NCBI RefSeq assembly: GCF_001638985.1
Contig: NW_017265134.1
Coordinates: 2,323,732-2,387,731, forward strand
DNA from: Phycomyces blakesleeanus NRRL 1555(-)
Lineage: Eukaryota; Mucoromycota; Mucoromycetes; Mucorales; Phycomycetaceae
Direction of reading: 5' to 3'
DNA length: 64,000 nt
The notes beneath the pieces are model-generated. The model was not told the origin of the DNA. It saw only the letters and a program-made list of their open reading frames with translations, and did not search any database. Below, one piece after another: positions 44,605-61,491 of the stretch (within the stretch, counting starts at the first letter, position 1; every line of letters begins with the position of its first letter). The position numbers and the translations under genes are program-made.

Positions 44605-45569
44605 TGCGGAATAGGGATGTAATAAACTAAAGACAATTGTCATAGATATTACAAGTAGCAGCCAAAATAAATAAATCAACTTGGGGATGTCACTATTTCG
44701 TACTTAAAATCCTGTACACAAAATATTATATGTCTCAATTGACGTAAATCACTAGTCGATCTCTTACTTGATCAAGACAGGGCTCAGGACAAGTAAATAT
44801 TAATTCGCCGTCAATTCAAGTTTATCCATTTACTCTATTCCTTAAAGAGACATCATTTAGTTAGTCTAGACCAACATTTATTATTACTCTGTTTTATAGT
44901 ATATTTAGTAAAGATATAATATCATACTACTATAATATAAACAGTTTCTTGACTTCTTGGATTAAGCCAAGTCTTTTAAACACATACTCATACATATGAA
45001 TGGCGGAGAACCAAAAACTAATTTTGAAATTGAAAAGAAAATATACAAAAATCTCGGTGATCTTATTGTACTTGATGTCTATATTAACACAAATTAATAT
45101 TGAATCTACAGATAGAGACATACCTACATATTATATATATATAAGCGTATATGTGTGTATACAAATGTGTTTGAAACATTTTGGGTCAAGAGCTAAAATA
45201 GTTGCCAACGTTACTGAATACCATACCTTTGAATTCTAGACCAAGTTAGATGTAAATATAGATGTTTCAATTTGTTTTTTTTTATAAAAAATATTATTAA
45301 TAGAAACAGTAAAGGTCAAGTAGTAGTAAGAGTAATAAAAATAAAATAAAAATGTAGGTAAGCTGGTCATGGAAAAGACTATCTTCTTACTCCGAAAGAA
45401 TAAGATAGAGAAAGAGAAATGACGGTTGGATAGAAATTGATTCTTCTTTTTGAAACATTGGGAATCGGGAGGTCAACAGAGTGTCCGATTGTTTTATCGT
45501 TTAAAAATATTACTTTAAAAAAAAACAATCGGTCTTTCTTCTTCTTCTTCTTTACTTTTTGTTTTAAAG
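44605..45569. other. Intergenic upstream of the MscS-like gene
   Basis: AT-rich, no gene seen. A TTC-rich stretch at 45536-45553 just before the ATG is a typical fungal pyrimidine-rich start region. Confidence 0.5.
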
Positions 45570-48443
45570 ATGTCAGGCCCAAAAACTGTTCGTATAGCAG
45601 ATGAAGAAAAGATCTTGATTGCGGGTAATACACAAAGAATAAGAATAAGAATAATAATAATAATCTTTTGGGTCTCACACAAACTAAACTTTATAAAACC
45701 AAAATGAAGATCTTCCTCCTGTACACCAAAGAAATGATCTGCGTCGAAAAGAAGAACCTTATTCAATTGACATGAAATCAGACAACTTCTTCTATGAGCC
45801 CAACCAAGAACCATCCGAGAGGGATTCCACACTTCCTCGTACTCCAACAATTCGCAGAACACTCGCCAAAGATCAAGACGAAAATGACATCCAGAACCCA
45901 TTTGAAGATATTCCTAACTACGACAGAGAAAAAGATGATGGACTCTACCATCTCAGAGTAACCGAGAGCCACATTGCCCGAGACTCAAACAACAACACTA
46001 ACAACAGAAGCACTGATCCTTTGATTGAAAACATTGATATTGAAGACGACGACGACACAGAATTTGACTGGAACGATGATCCCAGCCAACCTCAGAAACC
46101 AAAGAGACGGAGAACGGCCAGAGAACGGTTTCAGGCTGCCATACAAAGACCATGTTGCTGGCACTTTCTTTCGCCTTTCATGAAACGCTTTATAATCGCA
46201 ATCTTGGGTTCAGGTACCTTTGTCGGGGTTGCTGTATGCGTCAATGTTTTTCTACCACCCCCAAGTCAGGCTGAGATGGAAGATCCCAATTTTACAAACG
46301 TCCGAAGCAACGTTCAATTATGGATGTACTGGGCTGCCTTTATGTGGCACATTGGGTGGATCACAACTGTGTTTATCGAAATGATTCCCTCGGCAGTCTC
46401 TCTATGGACAAAGTGTTGCTGGGGAAGAAGATCAGAGCGTGTAAAATCTACAATGGAGGTAAGTCCAAGAATATGATGAAAACGAGTAGATTCTTATTGA
46501 ATTATAAACCTTTTGATTTTTTTTTATAAAAAAAAAAGTATTACATGGCCGTCAAACTCTATATTGGAATCCTCTTAGTGGCCTCTTGGAACTGGGGCGC
46601 TTGGGCCTTTTTCTTGCAACATCCATTCTCAGTAAGATACACTAGACTCAAAAGGAACTCTTGTTTCAGATCAGACTAACAAGGCCTCTTGGTTACCTCA
46701 ATAGTCTGTCGAAAACAATCACTATTCTGCTATCATCTGGAAAGTATTTGCGTGTATATTTGCTGCTTCATGTTTTCTGTTTGTCCAGAAATCAATTATC
46801 CAGCTCATTGGTAAGTTTAAGATACCCGTATATTTTATACAGTTGTTTAAACCTCAGTTGGTGGTGGTAATAGTTGTACAATCGGGTTTTAATTAGTTCA
46901 TTTATTGTCTTGAATAAATAAATAAATTATAGCTACCCGTTTCCATCAATTTGCTTACCAAGAACGTCTCCATGAAAGCAAGCATGCGCTCAAAAGTATG
47001 TATATTAAACTTCTTTAGTTGATTGATTGATAAAAAAAACATTGGTATTAATAATATTACTAATGTTTTTCATTTCTTGAAATGATAATAATAGTCCTTG
47101 ATTCTCTCAGCAAGTCCGAAAATCGTCGTTCGAGAGTTGAACCATCCAACCTAAGAAATCGTCGCTCGCCAAACGGTCGATGGGAAAGCGGCGCTCTGTC
47201 GGATAACGAAGGCGCGGCCGCTTATAGTACAGGTGTTAATACCAACCAAAGACCCAATAATAAACGAACTACCTCTACCGCCGATGCGATCAACAGTTTT
47301 CAAAAGAAGCTCCAGAACATTGTGATGATCGATCAACCGGAAGCAAGGACCCGGATTGAGAGAGCCAAGGTGGACATCAACTCGAATGAATTTGCCAAGA
47401 AAGTCGCCAAGAAGCTCTTCTATAGTCTTGCGCACCCTCACGGCATTCCACCTGGAGAGGCAGACTCGAAGCGTTCGCTTTATGTTCGAGACTTTGTACC
47501 GTATTTCAAGACACCAGAAGAAGCCGAGAAGGCATTTGGTGTATTTGACAAGGACGGCAACGGCAATCTGACCCGCCGTGAGTTCCGCGACACTGTGCTG
47601 GAGATCTACCGTGAGCGCAAGGCACTCTCGCAATCGATTCGTGATACTAGTCAAGCACTGGGTAAAGTGGACGCAATGCTATTTATTGTCAGCTCAATTG
47701 CCACCATCTTTGTCTGTCTTGCGGTCTTTCAAGTTGACATTTGGCAGTCTTTGGTTCCCCTGGGCTCTTTCTTGCTTGCACTCACGTTTGTGTTTGGCAA
47801 TACTTGCAAAACCATCTTTGAAAGTGTGCTTTTTTTGTTTGTGACCCACCCGTACGATGCAGGCGATTATGTAATAATTGACACACAGATATTGCTGGTG
47901 CATAACATGGGATTGATGGGAACTGTTTTTATCCGAGCTGACGGACAGAAAATCTACGCACCCACGACTGTTCTGATGACCAAACTGATTACAAATGTGC
48001 GCCGTTCTGGAGACATGGGGGAGTCCATAGTGATCAATATCGACTTTAGGACCAAGACAGAGGATGTCCACCAGCTCAGAGACCGGATCACTGGCTGGGT
48101 CAATGAGCAGACCCGAGATTTCTCTCACGGATTTGATTTGCGTGTGGTTGATATCATTGATGTGAACCAGTTGATCATTTCAATGTGGCTACCTCACAAA
48201 GGCAATTGGCAGGATCTTGGAAAGCGCTGGCAACGACACACTCGGTTTGTGATGGCTCTCAAGGACATCCTGTCCGAGCTCAATATCGTTTATGAACTGC
48301 CATCCCAGAAAATCAGACACTCTCACGATTCTAGTCCATTTGACGCACAGTCTTTTCCGGCAATGGTTACCCCTCAATCGTTTGCTGCAGACACTCAACC
48401 TGCACAATCCCGCCTTTATACGCAGTCTAGCCTCTCTGTATAA
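45570..48443 (+). CDS. MscS-like mechanosensitive channel with EF-hand
   Basis: Six exons (45570-45624, 45710-46458, 46539-46631, 46705-46810, 46933-46995, 47095-48443) join in frame to 804 residues. The N-terminus is polar and acidic. Transmembrane segments include IIAILGSGTFVGVAVCVNVF, the stretch around LWMYWAAFMWHIGWI, IGILLVASWNWGAWAFF and VFACIFAASCFLFV. A canonical EF-hand (DKDGNGNLTRRE, about residue 507) precedes two more segments (VDAMLFIVSSIATIFVCLAV; LVPLGSFLLALTFVF) and the MscS pore and beta domain (GNTCKTIFESVLFL, HPYDAGDYVIID, PTTVLMTKLITNVRRSG). This order matches fungal Msy1/Msy2-type channels of the ER, which release calcium under hypo-osmotic shock. Confidence 0.93.
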
Positions 48444-48501
48444 AGGACTCTCCCTCAAATATTTATTATATTTATTTATTATAATGATCCATACTTCATT
48501 T

Positions 48502-48537
<36 letters not shown>

Positions 48538-49358
48538 GTATATTGTTTCTCTTGTACAAAATTAATGAATTTATCGTATATTCAATCATATCCTTCATGT
48601 CAATATCCTCTTTAATATCTTTCTCCCCCTTTGATTTTTTTTTAATAAAAAATATATTATTATTATTAATAATAATAATATTAATGATAATGATGGTAAT
48701 TGTTTAATAAGATATATAATATAAAGAAAGGGGGCGAAATGAGTGGGAGTTAAATAAAGAATTCTTTAATAAAAAAAATAATGAGAAATTGCTTATGAAT
48801 TATTATCATTATTATTATTGAGCTCATTACGTCCCTTTTTATATACATATATAGTATCATAATTTTGGGGTAAAGGAGATGAATAGAGTAGAATCTCCTA
48901 AGATAACATACTATAGTAAAATACCTCTTTATCCTCTTTTTGATTTTTGTCATGTCAAATACTCCTATGAATAATGCTACTACTACTACCCATACTTACT
49001 AGCGCTAGTTAACCTTTATAATCTTGTTTCAATTGGTTAATTGGTCATAAAGCCAAGTTAATATTAATATAATTCTAAACTAGTCATAACAGAGAATGAA
49101 AATAAAAGACTTTAGAGATATAACAATAAGAGTTAAATTCACTCTAATTTAATTCGCACTGGTCAGTTAACCAATTCAGCAGTGAAACACGTCACATCTT
49201 TCCGGTCGGAGATTAGATCTAACCTCTCATTTTTTTTTGGGATTTTTTTTTATGTACCTTTTTTGTAAGAAAAAAAAGTAAGAAAGAGAGACTAATCGAA
49301 TCTTCTTTCTCTTTTCTTCTTCTTCTTCTTCTTTTCATTTTTTTTAATACGCATCAAA
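48444..49358. other. Intergenic, MscS gene to dehydrogenase gene
   Basis: AT-rich with (AC)n/(AT)n near 48501-48540 and (TTA)n near 48655-48685. Pyrimidine-rich TTCTTC stretch at 49302-49336 just before the dehydrogenase ATG, likely its start-site region. No gene seen. Confidence 0.5.
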
Positions 49359-52275
<2,917 letters not shown>

Positions 52276-52312
52276 ACGACTTTTTATACCTTTGTAGATT
52301 ATTAGGATGGTC

Positions 52313-52348
<36 letters not shown>

Positions 52349-53892
52349 TATCATTGTTACTGTTACTGTTATTATTATTATTATTTCTGCTTTATTATAA
52401 TTGTTTATTCTATCAAAATAATTACAAGGGCTATAGACTGTAAGAAACAACAACAACGAAATGTGTAATACTTTGGTAACAAAATGTATAAGATATAGAT
52501 ATAAGAAGCAAAGGGGTTAAGAGGGAGGGGATTGAATATATATATATATATATATATAACAGGGAAATCCAAGGGAATAAGTCTGTACAAGGGTTGTCGT
52601 TTTCTTTTTCTGGGTTTCCTTTACCCAAAGAGATTGGTTATTTTCAAAATATATATATTTGATAGACTTGTAAATTACCAAGATTTCACTAGAAACAAAG
52701 CCTTTTTTATTATTATGTATTATTTTTTGGTTCATATGCTATCAAAGAGCTGATTGCATTTTTGCTGCTGTTGTTGTTGAAATCCCAATAATAATATTTT
52801 ATTTTAAATATTGTGTTTGTATTTATATAGAGATCTTTCATAAAAGATAGTACGGCTTAGTGATAGAGTGATCGAGTGACTGAACCAATGACTAGCCGAC
52901 TGATTTATATATATTTATATATATCTTAAGCAATTCATATATTAATAATCTTATTATTTACAGATCTAAAGTGCAAAAGGTATATAATATATAGACACAC
53001 GTATGGCTCAGTCGTTATTTTTGTACTCTTCTTTATCAGATCATAAGCAAATTGAGGCTTTAATAATTCTGTAAAGAATAAAAAGAAAGGGAAGGACGTT
53101 AAATATAGATCCGTATATTATTTTGAGTCAAAAGTACCCGTTATCGTTGATGGTCATGTCAATTCAAATGGAAATCCCAAGTTGTGTTGCAAATAACACT
53201 GATTAAAAAAACAATATAGAGAGTTGAACAATCGAAAGTTAAGCGTAAAAAAAAAGAAAACATTTAATATGTAGACCATGTTTATAAACTTGCTTCAAAA
53301 GACGACTTGCATCACCGCCACCCTGCTGCCACAACCTAACTTCTCCTCCTCCTCCTTCTCCTCCTTCACCTCCTCTACCTCTTCATACTCCTTTGTGAAC
53401 CAATTGAATGGTTTAGAATCGTATAATTTTATTGATAGAGTAGTGTATGTGTATATAAGCATTTACTTGAGGGGAAAAGGACAATGTATTGCTTAAATTG
53501 ACAGTGTATAAATGGTTAAGTACATATGTGTACAAGAAACTTTGGAGTATTATTTTGGCTAGTCTACAAAGTAAATTCAGTGTACTTCATTATCCCACTC
53601 AATATAATATAGACATATTAGTCAAAAATAGCTACAGAAACGAAGGATAATTTAGCTTTAAGTTTGATTTTTCTGTAGCTATTTTTTTTATAAAAGTAAA
53701 ATAAATATAAATATTAAAGTTTGAACTTGGGCTTGGGCTTGATTTTGAGCTTGAGCTTGGACCTGATCTTTTGTTCATGCTCAAGAACATCGTGACTTTT
53801 TTATATTGATGTCCCAAGTTTCTTCCTGTTTGAGCCAACCCGCCAAATATACATATTTTTATTATTATTTTTGGAGCAAGTTTAACATAATA
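52276..53892. other. Intergenic, dehydrogenase to RPC5 gene
   Basis: AT-rich with (TTA)n at 52315-52345. A short frame at 53278-53500 with TCC/Ser-rich codons (SSSSFSSFTSSTSSYS) is low-complexity and not called. No gene supported. Confidence 0.45.
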
Positions 53893-55312
53893 ATGGCATC
53901 ACCAATAAACTCTCCTTCACTCGAACCAACACCAACACCAGCACCAACACTCTTTGAAAGCGATCTTATTGGAGAGCTTCCTACCGAACAGATTGATTCT
54001 GACGACAATGATGAGATTCTTGCCGAAATCCCAGTCTATTTAAACAACAAACTCTCAAAGTATCTTCATTTGTTTCAATACCCACTACGCAATGCTCCAT
54101 TTACCAGCAGAACCGGGCCATTGTCTATTCGCATGAAGCCTAATTCAAAAAAGGTTGAATTGGATCTGCCTTTGGACACAAGATCAGCTTTTTACAATAC
54201 TGATCGGGGTGAGGATTTTGCAATGGGTATGAATGACAAGACGATCAAGACAGCATATGATCGACGCATGGAAGAACATGGAGAGCAATCTTCCGGAAAC
54301 ATGTACAACAAAAACAAACAAAAAGAAGACGAGCTGTTGGATAAAATGACATTGACATCCACAGACATTCCTAGTCAGACCAAGTATTTGATAGGTGTAT
54401 TACGACAAGGTAAGCTTCTTCTTCATTAATTTTTTTTTATATATATTATCATTATTATTATGCATAGTATTATTAGTATTAGTATTAGTAGCAGTAGTTG
54501 CAATAGTATTTACGGCAGTAGATCAAAAAAACAAAAAGGGTATATCGATAATATTACAATAAAATCAAACAAGGAAACACACACACAAAAAAATGAATAC
54601 CAATATAAAATATATGTATGGATTTTCTAATTATTACTTGGTTTATAAATACATTCACCCGAATTAAAATACAATATATCTATTTACTCAATTGCATATT
54701 TCTATTATATGGTTATTAATATTTATATGTAAAGATGAATTGCATGTTACCCCGCTTCATTCTATTGTTCAATTGAGGCCCGGCTTCAAGTACATTGACA
54801 AGATCGACGAAAAGTTAAAGGCAGCCAACAAGAGAATCCAAGATCAAGAAAAGCTCGAAGAGACTAAGAAACCAGTTGTAGAGAACAACCAGGCTCAGGC
54901 AGTTCAGGTTCGAATGCATTGAATTTCTTTATTCTATGGAGATTAATTTATACTAATCTATACATTTCTATTTTTCCTTTCCTTTCTCTCTCTCTCTCTT
55001 TTTCTCTTGGTAAAATATAGGTTTCTGTCAAAAATGCAGAGCAGGACGGTCCAGGCCGAAGAAATTTGTATTCCATGTCTGTTCGTAATGCTGAAGAAGA
55101 ACAGTGGCAACCAATGGTGTACTATGACGAACGGGTAATAGCACATGGACTTACTTGTGTATATAGCCAATTACTTACCAACTTCATTTTTGTAGTCTTC
55201 ACAAGCTGAAAAGGTATATGAGAGTCTGTATGCAACCAAGAAAGATGAGCTCGAATGTGCAACTTCATCCGAAGATTATCTAGAGATGCTTAGTGGAATC
55301 AAGCATAACTGA
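53893..55312 (+). CDS. RNA polymerase III subunit RPC5 / Rpc37
   Basis: Four exons (53893-54409, 54735-54907, 55021-55134, 55196-55312) join to 306 residues. After an acidic, Pro-rich start, EIPVYLNNKLSKYLHLFQYP with LR, then SIRMKPNSKKVELDLPLDTR, and DELHVTPLHSIVQLRPGFKY are the Sin/RPC5 pattern; the end has EEEQWQPMVYYDE. Rpc37/RPC5 pairs with Rpc53 in the TFIIF-like subcomplex of Pol III and helps termination and reinitiation on tRNA and 5S genes. Length is near yeast Rpc37 (short form), lacking the long metazoan extension. The ATG at 53893 opens the conserved frame. Confidence 0.9.
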
Positions 55313-56287
55313 TGTTATTTTTCTTTCACAATAAAATGTAAAATAATAATAATAATAAAAAATAAAAATTAGAAAAAAGAAGAGGATAAAGAGATAAAGA
55401 TATAAAAGAGGTCAAAGATACAGAAGAGGGTTGAGGGCCAGTAGAAGAGAAGGAGGAGGAGGTGGAAGGAGGGGAGGGGCTTATTTCTTTACACATTTTG
55501 TTGTCCTTTCACAATGAGATCTGCCAACGATCGGTTTCACGCCACGCTCGAGAAGGAGGCAGAATAGAAGCTATCCCGCTCTGGTATCACTTAATAGGGA
55601 TTTATGTTTTATTTTTGCAATGTCGCGCGGACAACGAATCATTTGAAGCCTGTTCAAAGGGGACACACATCTTACTTCTTTCTTTTTTGGACTGGTAAAA
55701 ATAGCCCATGGCTTTCTATCTATACTTCTTGTGGGGCGTGAGTTGTACAAGAAGCCCGTTTTTTTTTCTTTCTTAAAAAAATAAAAAATAAAATTACGGT
55801 CTTTAATTCTTTAGGGTTGACAGTTTTTTTTTCTTAATAGATTATTGTTGGAATTTGTGTAGTTGCTGTAGTCATTATCTATAATACTTTGCAGAAATTT
55901 TTATGGTTGTAAAATATATAATGGAATCCTCAACTCCTCTTTTTTTTATTTTTTTTTGTCTTTTCTTCTTCCTTCTAACCTTTGACTCCCTGTTGTGCCT
56001 TTCTATATATTATTATCTCTTTGGGCCAGAAACATCCCTTCCAAAATAAAAAAATAAAAAGAAAGGACCCCTCTCTCTCGTGTCTACCTTCTTACCTTCC
56101 CCCCCTTTGGAGCAATAGTTCTCATCCAATTTCTTTTCTTACTCTTCGTTTCTCTTTCTCTTTTCACTCTTTCCCTCTCTCTCTCTCTTTGTTAAAGAAG
56201 TAAAAGGAAAAAGAAGAAGAAGAAGAATAATAATAATACAATTACCAGCACTACTCTTATTACTACCCCTACAATTATACAATCCTC
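55313..56287. other. Intergenic, upstream of chitin synthase
   Basis: No gene seen. Long C/T-rich tracts (56060-56190) and an AGAAGAAG run lie just before the chitin synthase ATG, consistent with its promoter and leader. Confidence 0.5.
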
Positions 56288-59200
56288 ATGTCTCCTGCTG
56301 GCTATGAGCATGGAGCCAATAATGGCTTGCCTAGTGGTAACCCGGCCACTTCAACAGGAACAGACTACAATTATACAGCCTCAACCGAAGATGTCTATTA
56401 TCAAGGAAATGCGTCTGTAGGTAGACGCACAACCACCCTAGGACGGGCACCCACACGACACATTACTCCCGGTGCGAACAGCATCGCAAACGCAGGCCAC
56501 AACATCCAACGAGGTCGCACCTTGATCCGACCAGATCGATACCAAGAGCCGCCGCCCCTACTCACCGGCAAGCAATCTACGAGCCGGGGTTTCTTCGATC
56601 CCTGGGTTCTCTTCTCAAGGGTTGTCACCTTCTGGGCCTTACCCCCCATGCTCAGAGCCATAGGCAAGACAGACCCAGGGATGCAGCAAGCGTGGCGTGA
56701 AAAAATCGCCTTGTGTTTCATTATTGCCTGTATGGGTGGTTTTGTAGCCTTCATTACTGTAGGGCTCAGCTCAGTAATGTGTCCACCAGATGAAGCCAAC
56801 AACCAGCGAAATTATGCTGCGTACAACGATACCATGAATAGCCGTAAGTTTATCAAATTCATTATCTCTCTTTCTTTTATGTATCTCTATATAATTATAT
56901 ATATATATATAGATATATTTTCTTTTTTCTTTCTTTAAATTACTATTTTTTTCAAAGCCACTTTATCTACATATCTACATATTTACACAAACGAAGCACA
57001 CACTTTAAATATATAATACATATATACACATAAAGCACACAGTTCAATAAGAAGAAAAAAATATATTAATTCTATTATCAAAAAAAAAATCCATAGCCTC
57101 TTTACTGGGTGTGGCTGGCTGGCAGTTCGATGTATCAAACTCACAAGTCACTTCCAACGTCAACCTCTACGCTCTTGCTAGCGTGCCCGGTACAGATATC
57201 ACCAACTATTTCAAACATGGCACAGACCTCCCAGCTTGTACCAGTATAGATAACGCAAAAGCCGCTGCCTTTCACGCCGTTGCCTTTGATCCTTGCTCTG
57301 CTGACAATGGAAACGGCGGCTGTCCTCTTGGAGACCTTAGCCAGGCTACTTACAACCAGATCCACATCACAAACTCTAGTCGTCTGGTTGGATTTGACTG
57401 GACCCAGCTTGCTTCTAAGAACCTGACCAACTTCTTTGTAATTGACGGCAATGTTCTCAACATGGACCCCTATATTAATGCCTACCCAACCCCAATTGCC
57501 AACGACCCCCTCGATGCCATGATCAGAGCTGTCCTCAACCAGACCTATGCAGCAGGTGGCCGCGATGCCACAAAAATGTTCTTTCGTGAACCAGAATTCA
57601 GAGCATCTGTAAACTGCATCATATCAAAATACATGGCTGGTCATATCGACAAGGATACCCCAGGATGCTTTGCTGCCTCTCTGGTCCTATTCTGCTCGCT
57701 CTTCATTGTCCTGGCCATCGTCCTGGCTCGTTTCTTTATGGCCCTAATCTTCTCGTGGTTCCTTTCCCGCAAACTGTCTCGCAGCCCTCCTCCAGCAACA
57801 CGATCTCCTCCGGCTGTCTCCCTGGGAGCACCAGAGATGTCCGAGACCAGAAACCTGCCTGCCCTGGCTGCCCCTGTACGCCAAGCTTCATCCACCACTG
57901 TCAAGTCTCAAGTAGAAGTAGGCAATGATCTCTATACGGTTATGCTAATCACGTGTTACTCCGAGAACACCGAAGGCATCCGGGGCACTGTAGAGTCGCT
58001 CTCCATGACAGACTATCCAGATGACCGCAAGCTCTTGTTTCTTATTGCCGACGGAATGATTACAGGCAGTGGCGAGACAATGTCAACACCTGAGATGTGT
58101 CTCTCCCTGGTTACTATCGACAACCCGGATATGAGAAATCCGGAACCAAAACCTTACATTGCAGTAGCCAATGGATCAAAACAGCACAACTGTGCCAAGG
58201 TGTATGCAGGTCATTATGGTAAGCTTTTCTTTTCTTTTCTTTTTTCTTTTCATGCACATATATTACCTTTTCAATTTGATACAATTACAAACTCTGCATG
58301 GACATACATGACCAAGATATAACATGTACATACATACATTTAATTAATTAATTTATTTATTTTTTTAAAAAAAAACCAATCATAGTTTGTGAAGGCCACA
58401 AGGTACCTATGATTCTGGTAGTAAAGTCTGGTGCTCCTGAAGAAGAGGGCAAGGGCAAGGCTGGAAACCGTGGAAAGCGAGACTCTCAGCTTATTTTGAT
58501 GAACTTCTTCAGTCGAGTAACCTACAATGACCGTATGACTCCCTTGGACTATGAATTATTCCAAAAGATTCAATACCTAATGGGTGTTACTCCCGACCAT
58601 TTTGAGCTCGTTTTGATGGTAATTTTATTTTTGAAGAATGAATTCTGTATATACATATACACCTCTTTTGATTATATTCTATATATATACTTGTGATATA
58701 AAGAAAGTTTAATAATATCTGATATATATATATATATTATATTAGGTTGATGCTGACACCAAAGTATATTCAACTTCCTTGCGCCTACTTGTCAATTGCA
58801 TGGTGAACGACAATTTGATTATGGGCTTGTGCGGTGAGACAAAGATTGCCAACAAACGAGACTCTTGGGTGACAGCAATCCAGGTCTATGAATACTTTAT
58901 TTCCCATCATCTGGCCAAAGGTTTTGAGGCTGTGTTTGGTGGTGTAACTTGCCTTCCGGGCTGTTTCTGCATGTATCGACTCAAGGCTCGTAAAGGAGAT
59001 GGAGACTGGGTTCCAATCATCACCAAGCCTGAGATTGTTCAGGAATATTCGTCTAATACCATCAATACACTTCATCAAAAGAACTTGTTGCTGCTGGGTG
59101 AAGATCGATTCTTGACCACCCTAATGCTCCGCCAGTTTCCTTATCGAAAGATGGTCTTTACTCCTCAAGCTGTAAGTATAATTGAGCACCCACAGACCAA

Positions 59201-60220
59201 AAAAAAGTTTATGTGGTTTGCTGACAAAAAAAAATTTAAATCGTGTAGATCTGTAAAACGGTAGTTCCTGATGAATTCAAGGTGCTGTTGTCTCAACGTC
59301 GCCGATGGATCAACTCCACTATTCATAACCTGTTTGAACTCGTTCTTGTTCGTAACCTGTGTGGCACATTCTGCTTCTCGATGCAGTTTGTTGTCATGAT
59401 GGATCTAATCGGCACCCTTACTTTACCTGTTGCCATCATTCTTACAGCTGTACTGATTATCTCCATGGCCAAGACGCAGATCACTAGTTTTGCGGTTGCT
59501 GTGCCGTTGATTCTTCTTATAATCGTCTTGTTTTCACCTGCCTTTTTGATTCTTATCACAACTCGTAAATGGGTCTATCTTACTTGGATGCTTGTTTATC
59601 TGTGTGCACTCCCAATATGGAATTTTGTACTTCCGGTCTATGCATTCTGGCATTTCGACGATTTCTCATGGGGTGAGACCCGCAAGGTTGTCGGAGAAGC
59701 CAAGGGAGATGATCACAGTAACTCGGACGGTGTGTTTGATCCCACAAAAGTTCCTCTCAAACGTTGGGAAGATTATGAGCGCAAACGAGTCAGGGCTGTC
59801 AAACGTCGTGAACGTAAGATTCGTGAGCTGGGTCCGGGCCACTATATACATAGTGTGATTGGACCTGACCATGAGGACGAGAGTTCACGCGGACTCTTGC
59901 AAGACACAGACTCTGCTCATGGTTCTGACGGCTCCAACACCACACGTTCTAATTCAGGCCCAGCAATGCAATACTTTGATCCTTCCAAGGAGGCTCCAGG
60001 GAAAGCCAGCTCTGGCTATTATCCATCATATCGCCCTCAATCGAATTCTCCAATCTCTCCAAATGTTTCACCAGCACCGTCTCACGCACAGGCGCCCACT
60101 GTTATTCAAGCCACTTCTGGAAATTCATTGACACAACCGCCGCTACAAAGAGCAAATTCTCAGCGACGGCAGCCACACCAGAGACCATCTCAACGCAGGT
60201 CTCCCAACACTCCTAAATAG
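56288..60220 (+). CDS. Chitin synthase, class IV-like
   Basis: Five exons (56288-56843, 57097-58218, 58386-58618, 58746-59171, 59249-60220) join to 1102 residues. The N-terminus is disordered, then a membrane segment ([20 protein letters not shown]) and a cytochrome-b5-like domain ([20 protein letters not shown]), then a second membrane segment near residue 385. The GT2 catalytic domain shows [62 protein letters not shown] and QRRRW (about residues 795-799), all catalytic motifs present. C-terminal membrane helices and a Pro/Ser-rich tail follow. It polymerises UDP-GlcNAc into chitin at the plasma membrane. Chs3-type class IV is inferred. It is convergent with the chitin deacetylase. Confidence 0.95.
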
Positions 60221-61394
60221 ACATTCCAAAAACAGCAGTGCCAAGCCCTTTCTTTATTCCTTTCTACTTTAACATCTGCAATGGGTATTATCTATAATAT
60301 TCTTTTCTTTCTTTCCTTTCAATTATTTCATTCTATTCCTTTGTTCATAATATCCTTTCAGCATAAAGAAAATGTGTTTTTTTTATATAAAATAGTTTTT
60401 TATATGTACTGGATAGCTTAGTCTTTTACCCTTCACGTTCGTTGATCTAAACCTTCATAAAGTCTCTCACTCTTTTATATATATATATATATACAATAAA
60501 AATCATATATAGCTATTTTGATATCCCTCTATCTCTTTGTTCTTTGTTACATAAAAGATGTGCATGTATGTATGTATGTATGTATAATGCATGCATGCAG
60601 ACATTAATAAACCTTTACTCTTATTTATATTACAAACTTGCTTCCGAGTACAACTTTGTTTTCTATAGGAAATAAGGCAAAAACAGGTTTCAAAATAATA
60701 ATAAAGAAATAAAATCACTCCTTCCTTCATTCTTGTTATACATCTATCATAGCCCCCCCTATTAGTCAACCCCTCTTTTCTTTCAAAAGATATAGTACAT
60801 AAGCCAGAGAAGTATATATATACATCTTGTAGATGTGTGCAAGTATTAATAAATAAATAAAATTAAAGAAAGTGACAAAGGTCTATACATACATTTATTC
60901 ATTTATTGGTAACCTCCCTATTAATTTCCTCTCATTTTATACGGCTTCTTTTCTTGTTGTCCATAAAATGTCATATATATATATGCCGAAACCCGCAATC
61001 TTGGTACACATTGTTAAATTTATATGATATCTATTGTTGGGAGTTTATTAATGATGTCCTTGTAATTATCGTGCTTAGAACAAAACAATGATATATATAT
61101 ATATATATAAAGAATGCAGAACACAAAGTGTCAAGGACTTGGGATTCCAGAATTTTTCTCTAGGGTTGAAAAGGATATCTATATCTACCTACCTGCTTAG
61201 TCTTTCATTTATATTAACCAACTTATTTAAAGTACATAAAACATAACCCTCTTCTTCTTCTCCTCTTTTAGATATATATATATATTTAACTAGTATTTCA
61301 TTTTATTATAATATTAATATAAAGCTTAATGCAATTATATTTATTATATAAATTTAGAAATGTTAATTATTATAATGAAAAAAAAAGAATATAC

Positions 61395-61433
<39 letters not shown>

Positions 61434-61491
61434 CATTTATAAATATATATATATATCTATATATATGACCAATAGAAATGCAGTTTATTCT
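60221..61491. other. Convergent 3' region, chitin synthase / chitin deacetylase
   Basis: AT-rich, no gene seen. Microsatellites: (TATG)n near 60564-60586, (TA)n at several places, and (GATA)n at about 61397-61432. Confidence 0.5.
61397..61432. repeat. (ATAG)n microsatellite
   Basis: About nine perfect tandem units. Confidence 0.95.

Noticed and set aside
53278..53496. Ser-rich short frame
   Set aside because: Caused by a TCC/CTC low-complexity run; no homology signal.
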